DNA of 64,000 nt from CAWAND01 sp963783335 (GTDB lineage: Bacteria; Chloroflexota; Anaerolineae; Anaerolineales; E44-bin32), in NCBI GenBank assembly GCA_963783335.1, contig CAWAND010000006.1, positions 233,206-297,205 of the forward strand, read 5' to 3'. Position numbers and translations under genes: made by a program. Under the pieces are notes generated by a model. It saw only the letters and a program-made list of their open reading frames with translations. It ran no database searches and was not told the origin of the DNA. Positions 1-9,137 of the stretch are shown in pieces; position 1 is the first letter of the stretch; each line of letters starts with the position of its first letter.

Positions 1-363
1 TCGGTCCGCGCCTTCAAGCTCCTCCACGCTGAAGTCTCCCGGGGTGCCTCGCCAAAGGACGTGAGTCACCCGTACCGACCTCAGAAGCGCACACCAATGC
101 GGGTGCTGCTTGCTCCCGAAATTGGATGCGACCAGGATCAAGTCGCCCCCATCCGGGACCACCACCAGCGGGACACTGTGCAAATTCCCGCGGGCAGAGT
201 CTTCAACACTCACCAAGGCGACTGGGAGCCCCGTCACCAAATACGTCAGGCTCCATCGGCCGGAGGTCAACCTCAAGATGCCGCGATCGATGGGTGGAAG
301 CCGCCTGCGAAGCACACCGCTCGCCCAACCCCGGCCCACCAGCCGGCGGACTCCGCCTGCCAC
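1..363 (-). CDS. Deazaflavin (F420)-dependent nitroreductase-family protein, C-terminus cut by window edge
   Basis: The minus-strand frame is open from a GTG at 361-363 to the left edge, giving about 121 codons. The stretch PLVVVPDGGDLILVASNFGS followed by HPHW is the core of the DDN-type deazaflavin-dependent nitroreductase fold. This is a split-barrel enzyme using F420 or a related flavin, and its members are usually about 130-150 aa, so only the last part is missing. The upstream frame is closed by TGA before residue -14, and GTG is the only reasonable start. Family is inferred from the motif; substrate is unknown. Confidence 0.75.
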   Translation of the reverse strand, partial: MAGGVRRLVGRGWASGVLRRRLPPIDRGILRLTSGRWSLTYLVTGLPVALVSVEDSARGNLHSVPLVVVPDGGDLILVASNFGSKQHPHWCALLRSVRVTHVLWRGTPGDFSVEELEGADR

Positions 364-453
364 CGCTTGATGATGGCCATCGGCCCATGAGATTGCCCGG
401 TCAACTCAGCATCCGACCGGACACTCGCCATCGCCGATCATCTGCAGGACAAC

Positions 454-1176
454 TCACAGGTCTTGATACCAGTCGCCCGAGGCCTCGATCTCTTTGCGGG
501 CTTTTTCTTCTTCCCAGAACCTGTCGGCCCTGGCACGCATGGTTCTGTGCATGGCAGCCAGGTGCTCGGACTCCCTGCGCCATCCCCGAAAATAGAACCA
601 GCCTGGAACACCGAAGATCAGGCCCACTTCTCCAAGATAGATCAACCAGATTAACCATTCCTTACCTGTCGTGGTATCCGGGACAAAGTATAGGCTGGCC
701 GCCGGAGGCGTGGGGAAGCTCAATTGGTACAGTCCAGGCTTATCGATCGTGAAACGGAGCACCGGACGCCCTTCTGCGAAAGGCGTATCGTAGGGCATCA
801 ACCCTCGGCTGACGTTGGCCACCGGGTACCGTTCACCCGTGTTGGGGTCGGCCACATGGAACCACGAGGTGTTGGACGTTGATTCTTCCATCTGCATGCT
901 GATTGTGAGCAATTCATAATTCGACGTGAACACCTCGAACGTCCCAGCATTCTTGAAATAGGCATTCACCGGCGTGCTCTCCAGATCGAGCCGCTGGATG
1001 GTTTCTGGTCGTGGGACATCCACCAGACCCAGACGAGAAGGGACATACAGAAGCCCATATCCGACAAGCTTCACCGTGGTTGACAATGAACAAGCCAATC
1101 CGATAAGGACGACGAACAAGATCACACCACCGATGATCGCCAAGAATCCCGGCGGCTTGTAGCCTTGATTTGCCAT
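454..1176 (-). CDS. Hypothetical protein with two membrane segments
   Basis: This 240-aa protein has a hydrophobic helix near residues 10-32 and a second near 175-197. About 140 residues of mostly beta-rich soluble sequence lie between them, and a charged C-terminal tail follows (RRESEHLAAMHRTMRARADR). The layout suggests an extracytoplasmic domain between two membrane anchors. A good Shine-Dalgarno (GGGGAGG) lies about 7 bases before the ATG at 1176. A CRP/FNR-like palindrome lies about 250 bases upstream. I do not recognise the family. Confidence 0.75.
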   Translation of the reverse strand: MANQGYKPPGFLAIIGGVILFVVLIGLACSLSTTVKLVGYGLLYVPSRLGLVDVPRPETIQRLDLESTPVNAYFKNAGTFEVFTSNYELLTISMQMEESTSNTSWFHVADPNTGERYPVANVSRGLMPYDTPFAEGRPVLRFTIDKPGLYQLSFPTPPAASLYFVPDTTTGKEWLIWLIYLGEVGLIFGVPGWFYFRGWRRESEHLAAMHRTMRARADRFWEEEKARKEIEASGDWYQDL

Positions 1177-1522
1177 CCAACAACCTCCCCTTGATCTCGC
1201 GAGGGAACCGTCGAGCGGCGCGCCCCCAGGGGCCCACCGCCAGCGACATCACTCAATTATGCACTGGAATTCGCCTTCGGAGGCCGCCGGTGCTGAAACG
1301 AACAACGTCACCCGCATCGCTCCCCCCTCAGATAGTACTCGCTGCGGTGCCTGGCCGGTTCATGTGGAAAACCTCCAGCCTGACGATCCGCTCATGCCAG
1401 ACATCACAACGACAAGGTTCGACTTGTGAAATCGATCACAAATAGTCGGGGGGTGCCCTTGCCAGACGGCAAAACGCAATCGCGTCGAGGGCAGCCGAGC
1501 TCGGCAGACAAGCAGTTTCTGG
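1177..1522. other. Gene-free stretch between two minus-strand genes
   Basis: No convincing coding frame on either strand. It holds the CRP/FNR-like palindrome at 1424-1441 and presumably the promoter of the membrane protein gene that starts at 1176. Confidence 0.5.
1424..1441. promoter_or_regulatory. CRP/FNR-type palindrome TTGTGA-N6-TCACAA
   Basis: TTGTGAAATCGATCACAA is a perfect 6+6 inverted repeat with a 6-base spacer, matching the CRP/FNR-family consensus TGTGA-N6-TCACA. It lies 248 bases upstream of the gene starting at 1176. That is further than the other sites in the window, so its target is less certain. Confidence 0.6.
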
Positions 1523-1993
1523 TCAGTTCAACTGCTTGGTCATATTGAGGTCGGTGATCGTATACTCCAGCTTTTCATACAGCGACAAGGCGGCCTGGTT
1601 GTGCCCAAAGACATGCAGCCCAAGGCTGGTGAGCCCGAGGGATCTCGCCCATCGTTCAGCTTCCAGCATGGCCGTTCTTCCTAAACCCCTGCGGCGCAGA
1701 TCGGGGCGGATCCATATGTCATAGATGAACCCCTTCCTCGCCCCGCCATCTTCGATGATCCCCAGCCAAAGAACCCCCACCGCCTCTTCCTCGTCCGGCA
1801 CAGAAAGGTCGAAGAGGGCGTGCCCGGGTGTGGACACCCCATCGACCAGCAGCCTCGTGATTTCGTGGCGCGATCTCGTCAAGGCGCCGTCTTCTGGCCA
1901 ATTGCCGGAACCCACCTTGTCTTCGGCGTATTCCACAATCAGCCGTTCCAGATAGACCTCGTAGCTTGCCTGGGACATGGGCCTTAGATCCAT
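1523..1993 (-). CDS. GNAT-family N-acetyltransferase
   Basis: About 156 aa. The acetyl-CoA pyrophosphate loop is visible as RPDLRRRGLGRTAMLEAER (R-x-x-G-x-G/A type). It is followed by the beta4-beta5 signature LGLHVFGHNQAALSLYEKL, which ends GNAT domains. The second of two adjacent ATGs (1993) is preferred because GGAGTC is then spaced 5 bases. It probably acetylates an amine of a small molecule or protein; the substrate cannot be told. Single gene, not overlapping its neighbours. Confidence 0.88.
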   Translation of the reverse strand: MDLRPMSQASYEVYLERLIVEYAEDKVGSGNWPEDGALTRSRHEITRLLVDGVSTPGHALFDLSVPDEEEAVGVLWLGIIEDGGARKGFIYDIWIRPDLRRRGLGRTAMLEAERWARSLGLTSLGLHVFGHNQAALSLYEKLEYTITDLNMTKQLN

Positions 1994-2065
1994 CATGACT
2001 CCGGTGAAAGCGCTCCGATTGGCGACGTATCAGGGGAAATCGCAGATGTGCCGAACGCCGGCCGG

Positions 2066-2551
2066 CTAGTGGCCTTTGCCGTTCAACCAGGCCACCGCCC
2101 GAGCGTGGTATGGGTTCCACGCCCGCCAGACGCTCTTCGCCCAGGCCTCCACCCGATCGGCGTATTCCTCAGGGCGGTGGCCCCACACATGCATCAGGGT
2201 GAGCTGGCCGTCGATGGACGGGGGTTCGAGCCAGGGCAGGCCATCATCCGAGGACAGCCGCGCCAGCACGGCCGAGGGCAACAGGTCCCACCCCGGCTGG
2301 CCGCCGCGCTCAACCAGCCAGCACAGACTGGTCAGGTGGATGGCAACAGATCGATTTGAACGGCCCTTCGGATGCTGGAGGACGTAAGCGTTGTGCACCA
2401 GATGATGCATCCGGCGATCAGGCTCGCCGAAGAAGTCGAGGCTTAACAACTCTTTGAACAGGAGCGCGCATCCGGCGGTGCCGCCGACCACCTGTGCACC
2501 GCATTGGCTGCATGGCTGGAGGCGCTGAGTCTTGGTTTCCAGACTGGGCAT
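2066..2551 (-). CDS. DUF5946-like protein
   Basis: A 161-aa soluble protein starting at the ATG at 2549-2551. An N-terminal CSQCGAQV forms a CxxC pair. It is followed by a region with HHLVHNAYVLQHPKG and SVAIHLTSLCWLVERG, which is the typical His-rich pattern (LxVxAYxxQHP..., aHLxxL) of DUF5946 proteins. Function unknown. The open frame continues upstream to 2710, but that part has no resemblance to the family. Confidence 0.75.
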   Translation of the reverse strand: MPSLETKTQRLQPCSQCGAQVVGGTAGCALLFKELLSLDFFGEPDRRMHHLVHNAYVLQHPKGRSNRSVAIHLTSLCWLVERGGQPGWDLLPSAVLARLSSDDGLPWLEPPSIDGQLTLMHVWGHRPEEYADRVEAWAKSVWRAWNPYHARAVAWLNGKGH

Positions 2552-2775
2552 GGCGTTGTTCCGGCGCCCGTCCCCGCGCCACACGGCGCACAGGACGGAA
2601 GTCCTAGGTGAGCCCTGTTCGGATTGTCGGTCGAAAGTCCGGGGAATGCAAGGCGGCGCCAAATCACAGTTCGCTGCCTCGACGGTCAGGGACCAGCGGC
2701 ACAAAGACAAATGTCAGCCGCCGCCCGGCCATTGCTTCCCCGCGGACACGCCAAGGGGTTCGCCTGGCAGGATGC

Positions 2776-3552
2776 TCATGACGCCTCGGGGGCATAGGTG
2801 AACGTGGTGGTTGTGGTGAGCTCTTCGAACCCGTGGCGGACCAAAATGCGGTGACTGGCCGGCTCAGCCTCGACCGTGACATACCTCCGCCCACGCGCTT
2901 GGGCGGCCCGAACCCTCTGCGCCAATATGGCCGTATACAGCCCCCTTCCCCGAAACGCCGGAACTGTGGATCCCCCCCATAAGCTGGCAAACTCACTCCG
3001 TTCTTGGAAATGAGTCCAACCCACGCTGACGGCCGTCCCGTCGACATAAGCCAGGCAGATTTCGAGGAATCCCGGCTGCCGAAGTTCCCGGCTGAACCGC
3101 TCGGGGATCCAGCTGAAATCACCGCCCCAAACCCGCTCGTGGATGGCGACCACCTGGCTCAGCTCGGCGGGATCAACGAGGCGCCGGATGTCGGCGGACG
3201 GCGGCGTGGTGAGTGAGGCCGGCAGCTCGTCCAAATCCAGGCAAAGGACCGGCGCCGGCGTATCAGGAACGAAACCGTGGCTCTTCAGTCGATCTCCCAA
3301 ACCGGTCGGCCGATCATGTTGGTATGTCTTCCACTCGAACGGTCCTTCGAAGGCTTCAAACTCTTCAATCTGAGCTTGGATGGTACCGTCGGCAGTCTCA
3401 GGTTCCAGATGACTGTAGAGGACGAAATTCACTCCCGGCCCGACTCGAGAGAAGCGAACCAGGTCCGGGAAGCTTTCTCTCGCCATTCCGGGAAAGTCAA
3501 CTTGGATGCGCTCTTGAAGGTCGAACTGGCGCAGAACATCGGAGGGTTTCAT
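2776..3552 (-). CDS. GNAT-family N-acetyltransferase, two-domain length
   Basis: 258 aa. The C-terminal half carries the GNAT acetyl-CoA loop VPAFRGRGLYTAILAQRVR and the closing element EAEPASHRILVRHGF. The N-terminal 110 residues have no clear motif and may be a degenerate second GNAT-like domain, as in other acetyltransferases of this length. No strong ribosome-binding site precedes the ATG at 3552. Substrate unknown. Confidence 0.85.
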   Translation of the reverse strand: MKPSDVLRQFDLQERIQVDFPGMARESFPDLVRFSRVGPGVNFVLYSHLEPETADGTIQAQIEEFEAFEGPFEWKTYQHDRPTGLGDRLKSHGFVPDTPAPVLCLDLDELPASLTTPPSADIRRLVDPAELSQVVAIHERVWGGDFSWIPERFSRELRQPGFLEICLAYVDGTAVSVGWTHFQERSEFASLWGGSTVPAFRGRGLYTAILAQRVRAAQARGRRYVTVEAEPASHRILVRHGFEELTTTTTFTYAPEAS

Positions 3553-3606
3553 AGATGGGGTCCGGGACCCTGACTAAGGTGAAAGAGCTGGGGAGCTCGA
3601 CCCCAC

Positions 3607-4305
3607 TTAATCTTGAGCCGAGCCATAGATCACCCCCATATCCGGTTTCTCGGTTGTGAAATAGTGGACCCACACATAGGCGTGGTTGAAGACCGCCAGC
3701 AGCAAGGCCGCACTCGACCCCCAGATCAATCCGGGAAGGTAGAGGACCATCAGGCCGGCGACGTACATGGCGTTGTTGACAAATCGGAAGGCCCCGCGCC
3801 TTTCCAGGGGTGCTCCCCGGTAGACGGCTTCGAAATGGTCTGCGCCCAAGGCCCGCCTCAACCCAAAGTAACGACCGACGGAATACAACACATACAGGCT
3901 GGGCACAGCCACCACCACAATGAGCACACCGACAAGGCTCGGGCTGACGCTCAGACTGCCGCGGTTGGCCAGGGCCAGCAGGATAATCATCACCAGCCGC
4001 AGGGCGAACAGGATCATGAACACCACACCGTACAACGGAAACGCTTTGTCACCCAGCAGCCGCGTTGGCCCATTGGACACAAGCTGCCAGCGCCAGACAA
4101 TCATCACGTAGGCTTGGTGCACCACCGGAACGGCAGCCGTCAGCCAGTACCAGATTGCCGTGTCCCAGCCCCACAGTGAGCCGCTCGATATCACGTCCAA
4201 GCCGGCCGCCCATGCCAGGACAATGCCTGAGATGGCTGCCGCCAACAGATGGAATCCCTGCTTCTCTAGAAAGCCGATTTCAGAGGACTGCCTTGACTGC
4301 GACAC
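3607..4305 (-). CDS. Polytopic membrane protein resembling phospholipid/isoprenylcysteine methyltransferases
   Basis: 232 aa with about six or seven hydrophobic segments. The C-terminal stretch GAFRFVNNAMYVAGLMVLYL followed by a further helix and HAYVWVHYFTTEKPDM resembles the FRYxxNPMY element of phosphatidylethanolamine N-methyltransferase-type membrane enzymes. Those methylate lipid head groups or prenyl-Cys with SAM. The start is GTG at 4303-4305, behind AGGTGA at good spacing. Family placement is by motif only. Confidence 0.65.
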   Translation of the reverse strand: MSQSRQSSEIGFLEKQGFHLLAAAISGIVLAWAAGLDVISSGSLWGWDTAIWYWLTAAVPVVHQAYVMIVWRWQLVSNGPTRLLGDKAFPLYGVVFMILFALRLVMIILLALANRGSLSVSPSLVGVLIVVVAVPSLYVLYSVGRYFGLRRALGADHFEAVYRGAPLERRGAFRFVNNAMYVAGLMVLYLPGLIWGSSAALLLAVFNHAYVWVHYFTTEKPDMGVIYGSAQD

Positions 4306-4390
4306 GGTATCACCTTTTTCATGGGCCAGGCTGGAGCGGGGACCGCCTTCTCACACCCGATACGGGCGGCGTCAAAGGACCAATTTGAAG

Positions 4391-5047
4391 TCAGAGACTG
4401 GCTTGTGATCGGGCGACGTAGGCAGCGATCAGGATGTAGTGGCTGAGACATCCGAGGATGACGAAGATGTGCCAAATCTCATGAAATCCGATCACACCCG
4501 GCAGGAAATCCGGTTTCTTGAGGATATAGATCAATGCTCCGAGCGTGAAGAACGCCCCGCCGACGAAGAGCCACGCAAGCGCGCCAACCGGCATGGTGAC
4601 CAACATTTCGCCAATAGCGGCCACGGACAACCAGCCCATCAGCAGGTAAATGCCTGCGGAGAGCCAGCGCGGGGTCTTGATGAACAGCATCTTCAGGGCC
4701 ACGCCCACCAGTGCAATGCCCCACACGATGGCCAGCAATCCCCAGCGCCAGAATCCCTCGAAGAAGTGGAGACATACGGGCGTATATGTGCCGGCGATCA
4801 GCAGGTAGATGGCCGCGTGGTCAAGCTTGCGCAGCCACTGAACCACCCGCGGGCCGGCGACAATCAGATGGTAGGCAGACGAGGCAGCGAACATAATGAC
4901 CAACGCCATGCCGTACACAGCCAGTGAGACCCGTTTCCACTCGGGCCCCCCGCCGATCACCAGCAGAAAAACCAGACCAGCTACCGCGGCGATTGCGGCA
5001 CCGAGATGGGTCAGACCACTGACGGGGTTGCGCAACCTAACTCCCAC
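4391..5047 (-). CDS. trhA: Hemolysin III / PAQR-family seven-TM protein
   Basis: 218 aa with seven predicted membrane segments. The family signatures are present: NPVSGLTHLGAAIA at the N-terminus, SSAYHLI after the second helix, LDHAAIYLLIAGTYTPVCL, and GFHEIWHIFVILGCLSHY near the C-terminus. These give the conserved His and Asp residues that form the metal-like site of PAQR proteins. Bacterial members (TrhA/YqfA/HlyIII) affect membrane energetics and fatty-acid desaturation responses. The length is the usual one. The start is GTG. Confidence 0.92.
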   Translation of the reverse strand: MGVRLRNPVSGLTHLGAAIAAVAGLVFLLVIGGGPEWKRVSLAVYGMALVIMFAASSAYHLIVAGPRVVQWLRKLDHAAIYLLIAGTYTPVCLHFFEGFWRWGLLAIVWGIALVGVALKMLFIKTPRWLSAGIYLLMGWLSVAAIGEMLVTMPVGALAWLFVGGAFFTLGALIYILKKPDFLPGVIGFHEIWHIFVILGCLSHYILIAAYVARSQASL

Positions 5048-5150
5048 GTTGATTCACACTCTCAATCGATGTCAAGACGGTCGGCTGGCTGCCGGCCATT
5101 CTACTCCGACTCATGCTTGATTCACCAGGCGCTGGCTTGTTGAGGGAAGA

Positions 5151-6017
5151 TTAGGGCGTCGGTGTGGCACCGGGAAAGGTCGGCCAAGGGATCTTCACCC
5201 ACTGGGTGTAGCCATGTTTCTCGGCAGTATACAGCCTCCCAGAGGATGGCTGTAGGCAGCCAGGTTCGTCATCCACGTAAGCCGGCGGGGCGTTGACGTG
5301 GATCGGTGTGAATATCAGCTGCTTGTCCTTGCACACCCACGTCTCAAGCAGGTACCCCCGATCATCGTCCTCCGTCATCCAGACTGGCGTCCATGTGATG
5401 CTGACTCGATTCCCATCGCGTGTGGCGCCGACATTGGTCGGCGGCTTGTAGAGCTCCGAGAATGGCAACCGGCCGTAGAAAATGGGCGCGTCCAGCAAGT
5501 CACCCCGGAAGACATCCAGCAGTGACGCCTTCACCCAACAGCGGCCCCCGTAGGTCCAGGGGTCAACGTAGGCCCAGGTCCCCTGATCGTTCCGGCCATA
5601 GATCTCCACTCTGTCCTTGGGATACAGGCCCCATTCGTAGAGATAGGCGGCACCCGGACCGTAACGACAGTTGGACTGCTCCAGGACGTGTGCCTGTGGA
5701 GGGCTGTAGGTGGGCGTTGGGGTGATGGTGGGCGTACGGCTTGGAGTTGGCGTTCGGCTTGGCGTGGGCGTGATGCTGGGGGTGAGCGACGGTGTGGGCG
5801 TGTCGGTCACAGTCGGAGTTTGGCTGGGTGTCGGCGTCCACGACGGCGTTGGGGTTGCGGTGGGTGTGCTCGAGGGTTCCATCGTGGGCGTGGCCGTGGG
5901 GACCGCCGTCGGCGTGACGGCAGGGACGGCAAGACGAGTCCAGACCAGTCCGCCCCCGAATCCCAGCCCAAGCAAGACAACAGCCAGGGGAATTTGCAAG
6001 AGAAGCCAACGCCGCAT
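5151..6017 (-). CDS. Secreted or membrane-anchored protein with Thr-Pro repeat linker and SH3-like domain
   Basis: 288 aa. An N-terminal signal or anchor helix (residues 4-30) is followed by about 75 residues of Thr/Pro/Ser repeats (TPTPSWTPTPSQTPT type). Then comes a globular domain starting near residue 107 with NCRYGPGAAYLYEWGLYPKD, which resembles an SH3b domain (a GPG-x-AY pattern). Such TP-rich linkers between a membrane anchor and surface domains are typical of Anaerolineae exported proteins. The C-terminal 120 residues look beta-rich and unclassified. Confidence 0.85.
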   Translation of the reverse strand: MRRWLLLQIPLAVVLLGLGFGGGLVWTRLAVPAVTPTAVPTATPTMEPSSTPTATPTPSWTPTPSQTPTVTDTPTPSLTPSITPTPSRTPTPSRTPTITPTPTYSPPQAHVLEQSNCRYGPGAAYLYEWGLYPKDRVEIYGRNDQGTWAYVDPWTYGGRCWVKASLLDVFRGDLLDAPIFYGRLPFSELYKPPTNVGATRDGNRVSITWTPVWMTEDDDRGYLLETWVCKDKQLIFTPIHVNAPPAYVDDEPGCLQPSSGRLYTAEKHGYTQWVKIPWPTFPGATPTP

Positions 6018-6082
6018 GCACCTAATCTAACCGTGCGGGCAGGTTCCCGCAAGGCGTACCTCGGAGGGATATAGGTGCCCCG

Positions 6083-6841
6083 CTAGCGGCTTCCGATGAT
6101 GAGAGGTTGGAAATAGGCCGAATTGAGCTGCTTGACTTGTTCGAAGCCGGCTTTGGCCAGGAGGGCCTGGAGCCGGTCGAGGCTGATGCAGAAGTAGCGC
6201 CCACCGCGGATGGCGCGCGTGGTCGGCTCACCTTCCCGCGGATCGTCGACCAAATACAGCGTCAGATCATAATGGTCACCGCTGAAATCCCATACATCAA
6301 ACAAGATCAGGCTTCGGTCCCCATCCACATCCACCCGGCGGGGATTGATCAACTGTCCCTCCCGCGGCATCCCGGCATAGTCCCTGCTCGAAATGAGGAC
6401 CATCCCACCCGGCTTCAGACAACGATGGAAAGCTTCGAATGCCTCGAGGATGTCGGTCTCGGTTGGAAGGTGGGGCACGGCGTTGTCGCAAGCGATCACG
6501 GCATCGAAACCGCCCCCTGCCTGCTCGTCTATCCGGCGCATATCACCTCGGAGATACTTGATCGCCAGGCCGCGCCGGCGGGATTCGTCTTCGGCTTTGT
6601 CGATCGAAGCCTGAGAGATATCCGACGCCGTCACCAGGTAGCCCAGCTCTGCCAGGCCGATGGCTTGGGTTCCAATGCCACAGGCGGCATCAAGCACGGT
6701 CCGGACCGGTCCGGCAGCCTGGCCGCTGAACACGGCATCCAACTGCGCCGCCTGCCGTCTCAGGCTGGCCTCCCAATCCTGATAGATCAAACGGTAGTCG
6801 GCAGCCAGCTGATCATAGAAGCCTTCGAGATCAGTCATCAT
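6083..6841 (-). CDS. Class I SAM-dependent methyltransferase
   Basis: 252 aa. Motif I is VLDAACGIGTQAIGLAELGY, motif II follows as VTASDISQASIDKAEDESRR, then DAVIACDNAVPHL (motif IV) and LKPGGMVLISSRD (motif V/VI). This is the ubiquitous small-molecule methyltransferase layout. The ATG pair at 6836-6841 follows AAAGG at proper spacing, so the extra 11 residues of the longer frame are left out. Substrate unknown. Confidence 0.9.
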   Translation of the reverse strand: MMTDLEGFYDQLAADYRLIYQDWEASLRRQAAQLDAVFSGQAAGPVRTVLDAACGIGTQAIGLAELGYLVTASDISQASIDKAEDESRRRGLAIKYLRGDMRRIDEQAGGGFDAVIACDNAVPHLPTETDILEAFEAFHRCLKPGGMVLISSRDYAGMPREGQLINPRRVDVDGDRSLILFDVWDFSGDHYDLTLYLVDDPREGEPTTRAIRGGRYFCISLDRLQALLAKAGFEQVKQLNSAYFQPLIIGSR

Positions 6842-6886
6842 CTGAGCCTTTCGCGGGCAATGCCCATCAGGCAAGACTTCCTCACG

Positions 6887-7327
6887 TCAATCGGCCGACA
6901 CGGGGGAGGATGGCAACTTGGATGTGTCCAACTGGGAAACGGCCTCGATCAAGTCCGCCAGCGCCTCCCACGGAACGGTCGAATATGTGAAAAGTTTCAC
7001 AAATCGCTTGGCTTTGCGCTGACCTTCGAGCAAACCCCGGGGGTCAGGCAAATAGGCGCCGTGGATGAACGACAGGCGGACGTGACCGCGATGGAATTCG
7101 ATCTGGCACAAGCTTCCCTTGACCGGCCCGCCGCGGTTGGGATCGTTGTAGGATAGGCCTCGCCAAAGGATGCGCTCTTCGGCCTGGGGCGCGATGGAGA
7201 CCACCAGATCTCGCAAACCCATGGCAATGTCGGCCTGGTCGACGGGCTTGTGCTGGAGCCACGCGTGAACTTCGGCCACCGGCAACAGTCGGCTTTCATG
7301 TGGCGCAGAACTCGTCTCACCAACCAT
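6887..7327 (-). CDS. DUF1801 (YdhG-like) domain protein
   Basis: 146 aa. The central block IAPQAEERILWRGLSYNDPN, then CQIEFHRGHVRLSFIHGAYL and LFTYSTVPWEALADLI, follows the DUF1801 pattern of a short alpha/beta iron-chaperone-like (YdhG/Frataxin-like) fold. Several relatives occur in this window. Function is not established for the family as a whole. Confidence 0.75.
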   Translation of the reverse strand: MVGETSSAPHESRLLPVAEVHAWLQHKPVDQADIAMGLRDLVVSIAPQAEERILWRGLSYNDPNRGGPVKGSLCQIEFHRGHVRLSFIHGAYLPDPRGLLEGQRKAKRFVKLFTYSTVPWEALADLIEAVSQLDTSKLPSSPVSAD

Positions 7328-7405
7328 CGCTCGCCCTCCCAGCCAGTGCCAGCGCGCTTTGAACGGGGGCCGGCCGAGGGCTGCCTCCGCCGGGCGGCGC
7401 GGCTG

Positions 7406-8038
7406 TCAGTCCCCGGCGGCAAGTGTGCGTACCGCTCGCCAATAGGGTGTTGATGAATAGTCGATGTACTTCACACGCTCGATCCACAGACCATCGGGCG
7501 CATCCAGGCCCCGAGGAAGCCATCCGTTGTTGAGACGTATCGTCAGATAATAGGGCGGAGAGATCTCGGCCACCAGCTTGCGGTGCACGGCTGAATTGTT
7601 CCACTTTGAGATCCCCTCCGGGTTGGCGAAGACCACCAGGTTGGCGAAGTTGCCATTCGCCACACGCACCGTACTCAGGCTGAGCAGATCGGGGTGGTTG
7701 TGAAACTCAGCTTCGAAGAGCTTGTCCGCCTTCAACAGCGGACTGATCTTGGCATTGGGACGTTTTTCGCCGAAGAACCCCACCACAGCCAGGTTCTGGA
7801 GCCTGAACAGTCGATCCGCCTGGATGTAGTAGATCCGAAAGTGTCTCCCCTGCGGATCCGACTGGCACACGGGTCCATTGCGCAGGGTGAAATCGCACAC
7901 CTTCGGATCCTCATAGGTATCCACCAGTTGACTCGCCATTTTGCGCATGGTGGCGAGATCCTGGCTGGTGTGCTCAACATTCGAGAACGCGTGACCTTCG
8001 GACCGCTCCTCTGGTCCCAGTTCAACCCCAAAGGGCAT
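7406..8038 (-). CDS. Hypothetical protein, possibly PAS/flavin-binding-like
   Basis: 210-aa soluble protein with no TM segments. Features seen are an N-terminal helical part (TSQDLATMRKMASQLVDTYE) and a mixed central region rich in aromatic residues (RHFRIYYIQADRLFRL, VVGFFGEKRPNA). A C-terminal part follows with SPPYYLTIRLNNGWLPRG. I do not recognise a family. The frame is strongly codon-like and free of overlap with its neighbours, so it is likely a real gene. Confidence 0.65.
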   Translation of the reverse strand: MPFGVELGPEERSEGHAFSNVEHTSQDLATMRKMASQLVDTYEDPKVCDFTLRNGPVCQSDPQGRHFRIYYIQADRLFRLQNLAVVGFFGEKRPNAKISPLLKADKLFEAEFHNHPDLLSLSTVRVANGNFANLVVFANPEGISKWNNSAVHRKLVAEISPPYYLTIRLNNGWLPRGLDAPDGLWIERVKYIDYSSTPYWRAVRTLAAGD

Positions 8039-8169
8039 CGACTAACTCCAACTCCCAAGGAGAGACCATGGCCAACGCCATGACATTCCAAAGCAAGGTC
8101 TCAACGACCTGACGCACCCTTCCCACGCGGATTCTTACATACGCTTGCCCATCAGGCAAATGTTGGCCC

Positions 8170-8637
8170 TCAGCCGCCTCCCATCTCTTCATGGGGGAGT
8201 CTCTTTTGTGCCGCTCGCTCCCAGTTGGCGACCGGCCCGGGGACAATTCCGAATAGCGAGTGAGGCTCGGGAGAGCGGACCTGTTTGTTGGCCAGGAAGA
8301 CTTCAGGGGCCCGCTGGGCAAGCTTGGCCATGAGATGATCCCATTCAAACGCCAACTGGCCTGCAGTGGTCGGGATCGCTAGCTGAGCTTTCTCTATCCC
8401 AATCTTGGACTCATCAAAACGGTAGCCGCGGAGCAAAGATTCATCATGCACGCCGCGAAGATAAGCCGCCACCGCGGACGCTGGATCCATCTGCGCCTTG
8501 AACCGCGCCAACTGAGGATGATTTCGGTAGCCGCGAGTTCGGCCGAGGAGCACGGCTTGTGCAAGCAGAGCCTCACGCCAAACAGCCACCAGGCCGGCCG
8601 AGTCGAGATACTTCGGATGCAGTGTCCAAAGTCGCAC
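8170..8637 (-). CDS. Pyrimidine-dimer DNA glycosylase (endonuclease V/DenV-type)
   Basis: 155 aa. The N-terminus MRLWTLHPKYLDSAGLVAVW and the following REALLAQAVL, then GYRNHPQLARF, are the hallmark of the Pyr_excise family of pyrimidine-dimer glycosylases. In these the mature N-terminal amine and a conserved Glu carry out base excision at UV-induced cyclobutane dimers. It probably acts in short-patch UV repair in the cytoplasm. The length agrees with bacterial members. It is closely followed by a VOC gene without obvious coupling. Confidence 0.85.
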   Translation of the reverse strand: MRLWTLHPKYLDSAGLVAVWREALLAQAVLLGRTRGYRNHPQLARFKAQMDPASAVAAYLRGVHDESLLRGYRFDESKIGIEKAQLAIPTTAGQLAFEWDHLMAKLAQRAPEVFLANKQVRSPEPHSLFGIVPGPVANWERAAQKRLPHEEMGGG

Positions 8638-8658
8638 CGAGGACTTCGTCCCTTCCCG

Positions 8659-9054
8659 TCAGACCTTGGGGCGCTCCTCCATCAGAGCCATCAGATGCCT
8701 GTCCGGGTCATAGAAGAAGGCCATCCAAAGTTCGTGGCTGTCCGTCTTGTGAACGACATGTGGCGCCCCCGCGAATTCAACCCCCGCCTGATCCAGTGCA
8801 GATACTTTGGACTCCAGATTCGGCGCCTTGAAATACAGCACCGAGGCATGCTTCGGATCATCGGGTGACTCTGGCTCCGCCAACATGAGGCGAACGCCAT
8901 CCAGATCGAAGAAAGCCAAGCCCTCCGCCTGAAAAAGAAACGGCAATCCCAGCACATCCCGATAGAAACGGATCGACCGTTCGACGTCCTCCACACTGAC
9001 GGCGATCTGGCCGAGTCCAGTCAAACCGATGGCATCTGATCGAGGTTCATCCAT
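8659..9054 (-). CDS. VOC (glyoxalase/bleomycin-resistance fold) protein
   Basis: 131 aa from the ATG at 9052-9054, behind GGAAAAC. It has two beta-alpha-beta-beta-beta modules. The first begins GQIAVSVEDVERSIRFYRDV and the second has HELWMAFFYDPDRHLMALM. His at the start of strand 1 is replaced by Gln-Ile-Ala-Val. The His/Glu pattern late in module 2 (F-x-DPD-x-H) is kept, as in many metal-dependent VOC proteins. Substrate unknown. Confidence 0.85.
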   Translation of the reverse strand: MDEPRSDAIGLTGLGQIAVSVEDVERSIRFYRDVLGLPFLFQAEGLAFFDLDGVRLMLAEPESPDDPKHASVLYFKAPNLESKVSALDQAGVEFAGAPHVVHKTDSHELWMAFFYDPDRHLMALMEERPKV

Positions 9055-9137
9055 GTTTTCCAACCTGTCTTTTGTATGTTGAACACAAGTATACAAACGG
9101 TGCGACCTGGCATGCCAAGGGCGATCGGGATCTCCGG

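Noticed and set aside
6986..7001. TGTGA-N6-TCACA palindrome like the CRP/FNR sites
   Set aside because: It lies deep inside the DUF1801 gene (coding for KLFTYS) and far from any start codon, so it is likely a chance match.
6107..7156. 349-codon plus-strand open frame
   Set aside because: Antisense to the methyltransferase and DUF1801 genes; composition reflects the opposite strand.
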